From assembly GCA_023663205.1 (NCBI GenBank), contig JAMPHX010000001.1, positions 1-64,000 of the forward strand: 64,000 nucleotides of DNA, read 5' to 3'. The number at the start of each line of letters is the position of its first letter. Positions within the stretch are counted from its first letter, which is position 1. Of the stretch, positions 16,604-25,368 are shown piece by piece. The notes under the pieces were generated by a model that saw nothing but the letters and a program-made list of their open reading frames with translations, was not told the DNA's origin and made no database searches. The DNA comes from Corallococcus sp. (GTDB lineage: Bacteria > Bacillota > Clostridia > Christensenellales > CAG-314). The position numbers and the translations under genes are program-made.

Positions 16604-17785
16604 ATGAATGTTAAAGAATTATCCTTGCAGAAACACGCCGAATGGAAGGGCAAAATAGAAACGGTTTGCCGTGTAGACGTCGGTAGCCGTGAAGCGCTTT
16701 CGCTGGCTTACACTCCGGGTGTTGCAGAGCCTTGTATGGCAATCAACGCCGATACGGAAAAGAGTTTTGAACTTACACGCCGTTGGAATACTATTCCCGT
16801 AATCACCGACGGTACGGCTGTATTGGGACTGGGAGATATAGGTCCGGAAGCCGGTATGCCCGTTATGGAAGGCAAGTGCGCCCTGTTCAAGGCTTTCGGA
16901 GATGTGGACGCATACCCCATTTGTCTGAAAACAAAAGACGTAGACGAAATAATAAATACCGTAAAAGTTATGTCGGGTAGTTTCGGGGGTATCAATTTGG
17001 AAGATATTTCCGCACCGAGATGTTTTGAAATAGAAACGCGCCTCAAAGAGGAATTGGATATACCCGTATTCCACGACGACCAACACGGGACGGCAATAGT
17101 AACTACATCTGCGCTTATCAACGCGCTTAAACTTGTAGACAAAAAAATTGACGAAATAAAGGTAGTAATAAACGGCGCGGGTGCGGCGGGTATTTCTATA
17201 TGCAAATTTTTGATATCGTTCGGCGTCAGGGACGTTACGATGTGCGATAGGTTCGGCATTATATGCGAGGGCGACCCGACGCTAAACAAGCCGCATACGG
17301 AAATTTCCAAAATAACCAACCGAAAAAAGATGACGGGACTGCTGTCCGACGCAATGAAGGGAGCGGACGTATTTGTGGGAGTATCCGCGCCCAACTGCGT
17401 CACCAAAGATATGGTAAGAAGCATGGCGGATAAGGCAATAGTATTTACCTGTGCCAATCCAGTGCCCGAAATACCCTACGAGGACGCATTGGAAGCAGGC
17501 GCAGCGGTAGTAGGTACGGGTTCCAGCGAACACCCCAACCAAATAAACAACGTGCTTGTATTCCCCGGATTGTTCCGCGGCGCGCTCGACGCCCGTGCAA
17601 GTACCGTAAACGAGGAAATGATGAAGGCGGCGGCGCTGGGCATTGCGTCCTGTGTTTCGGCGGAGGAACTCAGACCCGATTACATCCTTCCCTACGCTTA
17701 CGACAAACGCGCGCATAAAATGGTTGCCGAAAATGTCAAGCAGGCGGCAATAGAGTCGGGCGTATCCAAGTTGTATTCCAAGTAG
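16604..17785 (+). CDS. Malic enzyme (malate to pyruvate, NAD(P)-dependent)
   Basis: Oxidative decarboxylation of malate to pyruvate and CO2; cytoplasmic. ATG 16604 follows AAGGAG. The 393-residue protein is the short bacterial form without a phosphotransacetylase tail. It shows SLAYTPGVAEPC (about 33-44, with the catalytic Tyr), the metal-binding EDISAPRCFEIE (about 137) with HDDQHGTAIV (about 160-169), and the dinucleotide loop INGAGAAGI (about 191-199). GTGSSEHPNQINN near 305 is also conserved. Regulation by the divergent LysR protein is likely. Whether it prefers NAD or NADP cannot be read reliably. Confidence 0.93.
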   Translation: MNVKELSLQKHAEWKGKIETVCRVDVGSREALSLAYTPGVAEPCMAINADTEKSFELTRRWNTIPVITDGTAVLGLGDIGPEAGMPVMEGKCALFKAFGDVDAYPICLKTKDVDEIINTVKVMSGSFGGINLEDISAPRCFEIETRLKEELDIPVFHDDQHGTAIVTTSALINALKLVDKKIDEIKVVINGAGAAGISICKFLISFGVRDVTMCDRFGIICEGDPTLNKPHTEISKITNRKKMTGLLSDAMKGADVFVGVSAPNCVTKDMVRSMADKAIVFTCANPVPEIPYEDALEAGAAVVGTGSSEHPNQINNVLVFPGLFRGALDARASTVNEEMMKAAALGIASCVSAEELRPDYILPYAYDKRAHKMVAENVKQAAIESGVSKLYSK

Positions 17786-18164
17786 TTTTGGGTATTGTCC
17801 GAGTTTTATCTTTCGGCGCAAACCGCATGCGTACAAAGGGATTGCGGATTTGCACGTACGTTGAAGCGGTACTTCGGTGAACTCCGTCGGAAAATAAGCG
17901 CAAAACCTTTGCGGTGCGCCAAATATCGCCATATTACGATTTGCCGTATACATATGCGGCGAGAAGTACGGATTAGAACTCTGTAAGCCCGCATAGCGTA
18001 TAGCAGACGGTCTCGCCTAATTGTGCATTTTAAAAGTATGTACACCGAGCGGAGTTTAACGAGGCACAAAGCGCAGCGGCGAGTGTACGCGCACAGATAA
18101 CATCAAACAAAATTCAAACCGTTGCGGCATTTATGCGTAAACGGTAAAAAATCAGGAGGCAAAA
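17786..18164. other. 379-bp gene-free stretch
   Basis: No credible gene or clear terminator follows malic enzyme. A segment bounded by GTACAC (18041) and GTGTAC (18084) with repeated 'gcagcgg/gagcgga' words (18040-18090) may be a repeat remnant. An AGGAGG site just upstream serves the gene at 18165. Confidence 0.35.
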
Positions 18165-21100
18165 ATGACAAAACGCAAAATATGTATACTCTTTGCCGTG
18201 CTGGTGTTGGCAGTCAGTCTTGTTGCCGTTACGGCGTGTCAAGACCCGCAGCCGACAGACAACTATTGGACGGTGACGTTCTACGTCAGCGGCAGTAAGT
18301 ACGGCGAAGAAGTAAAGGTGTTGAAAGGCCGCCGTATAACTGCGGCAAGCATACCTGCCGACCCGACTTTCGGCGACGGAAGTGTATTTATCGGTTGGTA
18401 CACAAGCGCTACGGAGTTTTCCGACGCTAACAAATGGGACTTTGAAAAGGGCAAGGTAACCCAAAATCTCGATTTATATGCGGGTTATCGTGTAATTTCC
18501 GCAGAACCTACCGATTTGCAGATGGCGCAAGAAGCCTGCACAAGCAAATTGGTGTGGACTCAACGCGTAATGGGCACAGATTACACGGTTTCTCTCGGGG
18601 GGGGGCGTAACGCTTGAAGGCACAACTTCGTTTGATGCGGCAAACTTTACGGTAACCTTCACTCCGACTGATGCTCCCAAAGGCGGACTGTACGACGTAA
18701 CGGTAACCGACGCGGCGTACACAGACAAAAGCGCAAGCGCAAGCGGTTTGCTGTTCTGCGGCGACGGCACGCTAAACAATCCGTATTTGATTGCCACGGC
18801 ATTGGATTTTACTGCAATAAGCCAAAACAGTGTTGAACAGAACACTTATTACAAACTGTACAAAAATTTGACTGTATCTACCGATTACGACGCGCAGTCG
18901 GGCAAAGTGTTTGACGGTATTCTCGACGGCGACGGCAGAACGGTAACCATCGATAACGGTAATGCCGGATTGCTTGCGGAAGTGGGCGAACACGGCAGAG
19001 TTACCACAGTAAATATAGCCGGCTCTGTATCTGCGCTCAAAGACAGCGTTGGCGCGTTGGCAAACGTAAACAGAGGGCGCGTTGAAAAAATAAACGTCAC
19101 GGCAAACGTAACTTCCACCGCAGGAACTGTCGGTACAAACGGACTTGACGATTTGCTTACGAAAGGCAAAGGCATTGCCGGCGGCGTTGTAGGCACAAAC
19201 GAGACCACCGGTGTTGTTTACAATTGCAAAATTGTTACACAAAGTTCTTCTGACGGAGTAGTCAAAGCCTCTATTGGCGGAGGCTGCATTGTAGGTTTCA
19301 ACAAAGGCACGGTTGAAAGTTGCGTAAGCGAAGGCGCATTCGGCGCTTGGAACTCAACCGAATCGGGCGGCAAAACTTTATCCGCATATTCGTACGCCGG
19401 CGGAGTAGTAGGCATAAATGCCGGAACCGTCAAGGAATGTTCGTTGACAGGCTCGGGTAAAATGCTTGCGCAGCGTTACACCGACGCTTCGGCAGTAATA
19501 GAGGGAACCAACCACATTGCATTGGGCGGAATAGTCGGATACAATATGGAAGGCGCAATTGTGGAAAAATGCGAGTACTCCGGTATACGCGTTCACGGCG
19601 ACGAAGCAATAGGCGGTATTGTCGGCATAAACGACGGCACTGTCAAAAATTGTATGTCCGAAGGCGTGTTCAAAGGCGATACGGGCGAAAGTTACGTAGG
19701 CGGACGTACGGACGTCGGCGGTATTGCGGGACGTATGGAAGCCAACGGTATAGTCGAAAATTGCATAAATACGGCAAATGTATTCTGCTATACGGAAGGT
19801 ACTGCATACAGCATTGCAAGCAAGTCAAATAACAGCGTTTACATCAGCGTAAATTCCAACAGAAACAGTCTTGCTGCCAATCCCGAGGCGGTGACTCTTA
19901 CCGCGCCGCAAGGTACGGGCAACGTAAATGTTGAAGAAACATTCGACGGGAAGACGGACGTTAAACTTGCGGAAAAGTACCTTGCAACGGTAAATGCGGA
20001 AAGCGCATTTGCATTTGACTCCGCGGCAAATACAATCAAGATAGTAACTACGCAAATACCCGAGTTGTCATTGACGGTAACGGTACACGCCGACGGCAAA
20101 ACCGAGGAACAAACGGTATACGAAACACCGTCTACAATTTCCGCGCCGAGCAAATTCGGCTACGTGTTCAAGGGCTGGTCGCTTGCGGAGGATGGGGAAA
20201 TAGTCTTTGCCAAGGGAATGCAGATTTCTTACTACGACCTCAAAGATTTGCGCGGAGAGGGCGGCAAGGTAGACCTCTACGCCAAATACGAACAGCGCAC
20301 AATAGATAACAATGTTTTGAACGTGTCCATTTGGAACAACTCCAAGGGTGCGTGGATTACCGAAACGCAAATCGACAAAATCAAAACCGACTTTGCAGCA
20401 TATCTTACGGAAAAAGGCATTGACGTTGCGGACAAGGAAATCTATTGGATTGTGGAAAAGGATGTTTCGTCGGTTGCCAACTTAGGCGCATCGGTAAATG
20501 CCGCCGAAAACATAGATATAGTAGTAGCATGCGGTACAAATATAACTTCTACCGGCAAGGTAGAGGTGCTTACCCGCAAGGAAATTGTCTCCGAGGATTA
20601 TGCGTCTTCCGGCAGACTTGCCGCGTTGCTTACCGAAAACGAACTTGCAATGCACTTGTTCAGTATGCTGACGGGCGCGGAAAACGGCAAGGCGGAAGTT
20701 ACTCTTGTGGGAGATACAACCGTCACCGAAACGCTTGACGGCATATTTGCCAATGCGGCAACGGCTCCCGCCGTCACGCCGGCGGACGGCTTCAAATTTA
20801 TCGGTTGGGCAACAACGCAGGACGCAACGGAAGCGCAGGTTACCGGCACAATAAATTACACCGCGGTAAAGGATTATCTTGAACAAGGCAAAGTTACTTT
20901 GTACCCAGTATTTGAAAAGTTGCCCGAAACCGACGACAATTCGTTGGTAGTAGTGTTTTACGCAAAGTTTTTCGATGAAGATAAGGTGGAACCGTTAAAG
21001 GCGGCTTTCCAAACTTACTGCACGGAAAACGGTATCGAAGCGGGTCCTCTTACATTCCTTTGCGAAGTTACAGGCAACAACGCCGCTTTCAACACCTATC

Positions 21101-21345
21101 TTGTAGGGTTGGAGAGTGGATTTGACGTTGCCGTAGGCGGTAAAGCAACATCCAAGGCTCCGATAGAATGCTTCGAGCAGAAAGCGGACGAAATAAACAT
21201 CACGTATGTTTACGGTATGAACGCCGCTTCGGAAAGACCCGCGGTGTTTATGAACACGCGCGATATTGTCACGGCATTCAAAGCATTCCTTCAAACGGAA
21301 AGCGCGTCGGCTGTTTTGAACCCCGCGCAAACCGCACAAATTTAA
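18165..21345 (+). pseudogene. Surface lipoprotein with InlB-like and GLUG repeats, interrupted by a 9-G tract frameshift
   Basis: The ATG at 18165 follows AGGAGG. Residues 1-25 are a lipoprotein signal with lipobox VTAC. The frame breaks at nine G (18597-18605); with eight G it reads on as GGGVTLEGTTSF into the 18606-21345 frame, giving about 1059 residues. Domains in order: an InlB/Listeria-Bacteroides-type repeat (about 30-105); a beta-helix region with GLUG-like repeats such as GGIVGINDGTVKNC (about 250-560); a second InlB-like unit (about 640-710); a ~120-residue module; a third InlB-like unit; and a second copy of that module (about 920-1040). It should be a cell-surface adhesin or glycan-binding protein. 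It heads a surface cluster. Whether the gene is really off, phase-variable, or misassembled is open. Confidence 0.8.
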
Positions 21346-21355
21346 TATAACCGCT

Positions 21356-21413
21356 AAAAGCGCGTCGGTTTGTCCTAAACTTGAAAAAGTTTCGGTACAT
21401 CTGCCGCGCTTTT
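21356..21413 (+). other. Intergenic hairpin between the lipoprotein and hydrolase genes
   Basis: AAAAGCGCG (21356-21364) can pair with CGCGCTTTT (21405-21413), with an inner AAACTT/AAGTTT stem. It is followed by a GAGG ribosome site rather than a T run, so it may be an attenuator, an RNA-processing site or a weak terminator. Confidence 0.35.
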
Positions 21414-21430
21414 GAATACGAGGAATTACA

Positions 21431-23668
21431 ATGACAAAATTCAAAAGTTTTTTTATAAAAATCGGAAATGCGATAGGCGGTTGGTTTAAAAAGAACACCA
21501 AATGGAAAATTATTTTGTGCGTTGCCGTTGCCGTTGTGCTTTTGGGCGGTTTTTTGGCAAGCATGATTCAGACGGACTTTTTCAAGGTAAAAGTCTATTC
21601 GCAAACAATCGAAACGGAACCCGTAACAAGCAAAGGGGAAGCGCTTTATGAGCAGACGGGCGTAAAAAGTTGGGTTACGGCAGATATTTACAGACCCAAA
21701 GCCGCTTCGGCGGAAAACCCCGTGCCGTTGGTGTTTGTCGTGCCCGGTATTCAGCGTACCAAGGAAACTCAGGCGTCTTTTTGCATAGAGTTATCTCGCC
21801 GCGGTTATGCAGTAATATGTATCGACCCGTACAATCAGGGCGAAAGTTCTTCCTCGTACGAATCGCAGTCGGCGACGCAGGAGGGCTACGGGCTGTTTGC
21901 ATGGATGGATTATTTGTTTGAGGACGACCAATACACTCTCAAAGAGGAGTTTTCGTGGATTGACCCTGCGCGAATAGGCGCGTGCGGTCACAGCGCAGGC
22001 GGTAACGCCTGCCAAAAGTTTGCCGAAAGAGAAGGTAAACTTGCCGTCAACAACAAGAAACCTTGCAGAATAAACGGCATTTACATAACCGGTTACATCA
22101 GAGATTTTACGTGGACAAACACAATTTGCAATGTGGGAATAAGTTATTCGCAAAACGATGAGGGGGCATTTCAAAACAAGACCGCTCAACGCAAAAATGC
22201 CATTAGGGAAAAACTTGCAAAGGGTGAAACTCTTACAGAAACGGAAGAATGGTATCTTACGGTAGGTAATGCCGACCTAAGGTATGCCGACGAATCGATT
22301 GCGCTTGTAAATTATCAGTTAAAGCGTATTCCGGTTGCCAACGGACAACAGAAAATTTCTTTGGACAATTACGACTACGGCGATGAGGACGCAGACGGCT
22401 ACGTTCGTATAGGTTACGGCTACGGCAATCAATATGACGGCACTTACGTAATTATAAACAACGAAACTACTTTGCACGCGCTTCAACCTTACGACGGTGC
22501 TACCCTTACCAATCTTTGCGCGTTTTTTGAAATATCTTTTGACGGAGAAAACGCCCTTGTGCCCTCCGCACACGCTTGGTTGTGGAAAGAAATAGGCTCG
22601 GGTATGACGCTGTTCGGCGGATTTGCGTTTATTTGCGCGCTGTTTGTTTTGCTGCTCGATACCAAGTTTTTTGCTTCGCTCAAAAAACCCGTTCCCAAAC
22701 GTACGCCTAATCAAGGGGTAAAGGGAAGAGTGAGTTTTTGGCTGTCGTTTGCGGTATCGGCCGTTGTCGCGTGCGTGCTGTATATGTCCTGCGTTCACCT
22801 GAGCGTCAAATGGTTCCCCGACGCCGCGGGAAGTATTCAAACTTGGGTATTTCCGCAGCGGTTTACCAATGCCGTAATGCTGTGGGCGGTGTTTAACGGA
22901 CTTATCGGCGTGGCTATCTTCTTTATCACTTGGGGAATAGAGTTTGCAATCGATTACTTCAAGGCAAAAAAAGCGCCCGCAAGTACGATAGCCGATAACG
23001 GTGCGGAATGCGAAATAGTATGCGAAACGGAATCTGCTGCTTGCTGCGGCGTACAACCGTCGGATGACGACGGTGCTGTTTCCGCTGTCAAGAAGGATTA
23101 CCTTTCGCGCTTCGAGCCGCTTAAACTCGGCGGTATCGATATACTCAAAACATTGCTTATGGCTGCAATACTCGTAGCGTCCTTCTTTGCATTGGATTAC
23201 GCAATATACGGGATTTTCCACGTGGATATGCGTTTCTTCTTTGTATCCGCACGGGTTTCTTTCAGTTGGCGCGCTGTACTGTCAATGCTAATGTATGTGC
23301 CGATATTCTTTGTGTTTTACTTTTCCAATTCATTTCGCGTCAATTGCTGTATGCGCCCCGAAAATTGGAAAGAATGGCTCAGCCAACTTATTGCCGTTTT
23401 GGGCAATACATTGGGACTTGTGGCAATACTGTTTGTTCAGTACATACCGATGATAAGCGGCGGACAGATAGGCTATCTTTCCACCGAAGGTCCCGAATGG
23501 TTGTTTGTAAACTTGCTGTTCAGCATAATCCCCATGATGATTGCGCTACCGCTGTTCAACAGATTCTTCTTCAACAAGACGGGACGCGCTTGGCTTGGAC
23601 CCATAGTAACGTGTTTTATATTCATTATTATGACGGGCGGCGCTACGACAATGTATTTTGCATTGTAA
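21431..23668 (+). CDS. Membrane-anchored alpha/beta hydrolase fused to a polytopic membrane domain (745 aa)
   Basis: The ATG at 21431 follows GAGGAATT. A TM segment near 25-44 is followed by an external alpha/beta-hydrolase domain (about 70-400): VVPGIQRTKET, then GHSAGG with nucleophile Ser188. The strand order suggests a dienelactone-hydrolase or acyl-esterase type. The C-terminal half has about eight hydrophobic segments (from about residue 395 to 740), with a soluble acidic loop near 520-555 (ECEIVCETESAACC). It sits 85 bp after the GLUG lipoprotein and 49 bp before the CE2-like esterase, so all three may act on the same extracellular substrate. The fusion recalls acyltransferase-like or exported esterase proteins, but I do not recognise the membrane half. 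Confidence 0.8.
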   Translation: MTKFKSFFIKIGNAIGGWFKKNTKWKIILCVAVAVVLLGGFLASMIQTDFFKVKVYSQTIETEPVTSKGEALYEQTGVKSWVTADIYRPKAASAENPVPLVFVVPGIQRTKETQASFCIELSRRGYAVICIDPYNQGESSSSYESQSATQEGYGLFAWMDYLFEDDQYTLKEEFSWIDPARIGACGHSAGGNACQKFAEREGKLAVNNKKPCRINGIYITGYIRDFTWTNTICNVGISYSQNDEGAFQNKTAQRKNAIREKLAKGETLTETEEWYLTVGNADLRYADESIALVNYQLKRIPVANGQQKISLDNYDYGDEDADGYVRIGYGYGNQYDGTYVIINNETTLHALQPYDGATLTNLCAFFEISFDGENALVPSAHAWLWKEIGSGMTLFGGFAFICALFVLLLDTKFFASLKKPVPKRTPNQGVKGRVSFWLSFAVSAVVACVLYMSCVHLSVKWFPDAAGSIQTWVFPQRFTNAVMLWAVFNGLIGVAIFFITWGIEFAIDYFKAKKAPASTIADNGAECEIVCETESAACCGVQPSDDDGAVSAVKKDYLSRFEPLKLGGIDILKTLLMAAILVASFFALDYAIYGIFHVDMRFFFVSARVSFSWRAVLSMLMYVPIFFVFYFSNSFRVNCCMRPENWKEWLSQLIAVLGNTLGLVAILFVQYIPMISGGQIGYLSTEGPEWLFVNLLFSIIPMMIALPLFNRFFFNKTGRAWLGPIVTCFIFIIMTGGATTMYFAL

Positions 23669-23717
23669 GCGCATAGTTGCTCTGAGGAACAAGCAATTGC
23701 AAGTGAGGTTAATGTAT

Positions 23718-24968
23718 ATGAAGTTTTTAAAAAAAATTGCGCTGTACGTTGCATTGATTGCCGTACTTTGTATGTCGTTTGCTTTGGCGGGTTGTTTTGC
23801 TCCGCGAGGTATCGAAGGCGCAACCGACAAAAAGGTAATCGAAGGCGACGACCTTGTTGCGGAAAAACCCATTGTAAAGTGGGAAGGACGATACGAGTAC
23901 AAAGACCGACACGTATATTTGTATCACACGGCAACGGGATTTACCGTGGAGTTTTACGGAACCGGTTTGCTTGTAAAGTTCAACGCTGACGTTGCCGACG
24001 GCGGTGCAAAATCGCGTCAGCCCTACTACAATTACGCCGTTGACGGCGAAGTGCTTCCCAACGCCGACGAGGGCAGGACATTCTGCTTGGAACAGGGCGA
24101 ACAAACCGTGGTTTTGGCGGAAGGTCTTAAAGAGGGTAAACATACCGTCAAGTGTCTGAAAATGAGCGAACCGTACGACGCGGTCACTTCGGTCATTTCT
24201 ATGGAAACCGACGGACAGTTTATTTACCGTGACAAAGATGACGACGACGGAGCCTACCGCTTCATGGTTGTGTGCGCTTCAGGCGGTTCGGGACACGGCG
24301 CATTAGGGTATTCCGAACAGAACAAATGGTGCGCGCGCACAACAGCCAACAGCAGCAGTTTGCACGCTTTCAACTATCTTACGGCAAGAATGTTCGATGC
24401 CGACGTGCAGTTTGTGGCGACAAGCGGCTGGGGTGTAGGTTGGAAGAAAAACTGCGGCAAATCCATTGCGGAAATATTGGATTACACGGGCAATCTGCCC
24501 GCCGATAACGTCACTGCCGCCAAACAAACAGCAAAGTGGGATTATTCCGAGTGGGTTCCCGACGTAATACTGTTTAATATAGGCGGCAACGATACCACCA
24601 AGAGCGATTTTGACTTGCAGTATTATCAGGCAAAAGCGGTGGCTATGGTAAAAGCACTGCACGAAACTTACCCTAATGCCGATATGATTTGGACGCATAC
24701 CGGCAGTAAGGCGGGCACTTACGCCGTTTCCGCGCTTACCGATGCCGGAATAATGAAGGAGGGGTATTTGAAGGTGTTATCTTCCATGCCCAACGTCGGC
24801 GAGGGAGTAAGCGGAGCAGGAACGTACGGAGCAAACGGACACAGCAGCATAAAGACGCATATAGACATTGCCGATTTACTTGCGGAAATGCTTACGGAAG
24901 CGGGTTACGGCAAGGAACGCGAAAATATTGCGTTTGCGGATTACGAAAGTATTCTCAAAAAGTTTTGA
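23718..24968 (+). CDS. SGNH/GDSL-type esterase lipoprotein, carbohydrate esterase family 2-like
   Basis: The start is taken at ATG 23718, 9 bases after GTGAGG; another ATG at 23712 is too close. A signal with lipobox LAGC ends near residue 20. An N-terminal beta-sandwich (about 45-165) as in CE2 enzymes precedes an SGNH domain. The block normally written GDS is ASGGSGHGALGY here (Ser191 or Ser188 as nucleophile candidates). FNIGGNDTT (about 288) is block III, and GANGHSSIKTH (about 372-382) carries the expected His. CE2 enzymes remove acetyl groups from polysaccharides such as xylan or mannan. It is extracellular and lipid-anchored. The Asp of the usual GDS is replaced by Gly, which is unusual. 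Confidence 0.8.
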   Translation: MKFLKKIALYVALIAVLCMSFALAGCFAPRGIEGATDKKVIEGDDLVAEKPIVKWEGRYEYKDRHVYLYHTATGFTVEFYGTGLLVKFNADVADGGAKSRQPYYNYAVDGEVLPNADEGRTFCLEQGEQTVVLAEGLKEGKHTVKCLKMSEPYDAVTSVISMETDGQFIYRDKDDDDGAYRFMVVCASGGSGHGALGYSEQNKWCARTTANSSSLHAFNYLTARMFDADVQFVATSGWGVGWKKNCGKSIAEILDYTGNLPADNVTAAKQTAKWDYSEWVPDVILFNIGGNDTTKSDFDLQYYQAKAVAMVKALHETYPNADMIWTHTGSKAGTYAVSALTDAGIMKEGYLKVLSSMPNVGEGVSGAGTYGANGHSSIKTHIDIADLLAEMLTEAGYGKERENIAFADYESILKKF

Positions 24969-25122
24969 TTTTTGCTATGTCGATTTCAAAGCGGCAAAGG
25001 CGGCAGACGGATTTGAGAGAGTATTGCTGTAAAACTTGATTTTTCAAAATTAAGTAAAAGCAAAAACATTGCTAAGACAAATAAGCGGGTTCATATCGAA
25101 GTGAAATGCGCCTCCAAAGTTG

Positions 25123-25166
25123 TCATACTTTTGGGGTACGCCACAAAGTATGAGTCCGTTTTTTTG
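25123..25166 (+). terminator. Probable terminator within the 400-bp gap 24969-25368
   Basis: TCATACTTT (25123-25131) pairs with AAAGTATGA (25145-25153), followed after 5 bases by TTTTTTT (25159-25165). The rest of 24969-25368 shows no gene. A TATACT box at about 25266-25271 may belong to the transporter's promoter. Confidence 0.55.
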
Positions 25167-25368
25167 CTTGTAATAAAACTGTAATCAATGCGGATTACGC
25201 TGCCGTCAAAAGTAAAATATAAACATTATTTTTTCGATATTCCACATTTTGAACAGCGATGTGTTATACTGTATAAAGACGCGCGGCGCAAGATTTTGTC
25301 AGTGGCAAGTCAAATGTAAAACGGCATATATTCGTGCCGTTCGTGCGCGCGTAAGAGGGGGGAAATTT

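Noticed and set aside
18041..18090. Mobile-element end bounded by GTACAC and GTGTAC
   Set aside because: Only six matching bases at the ends and no internal gene or target duplication; kept as an unexplained stretch only.
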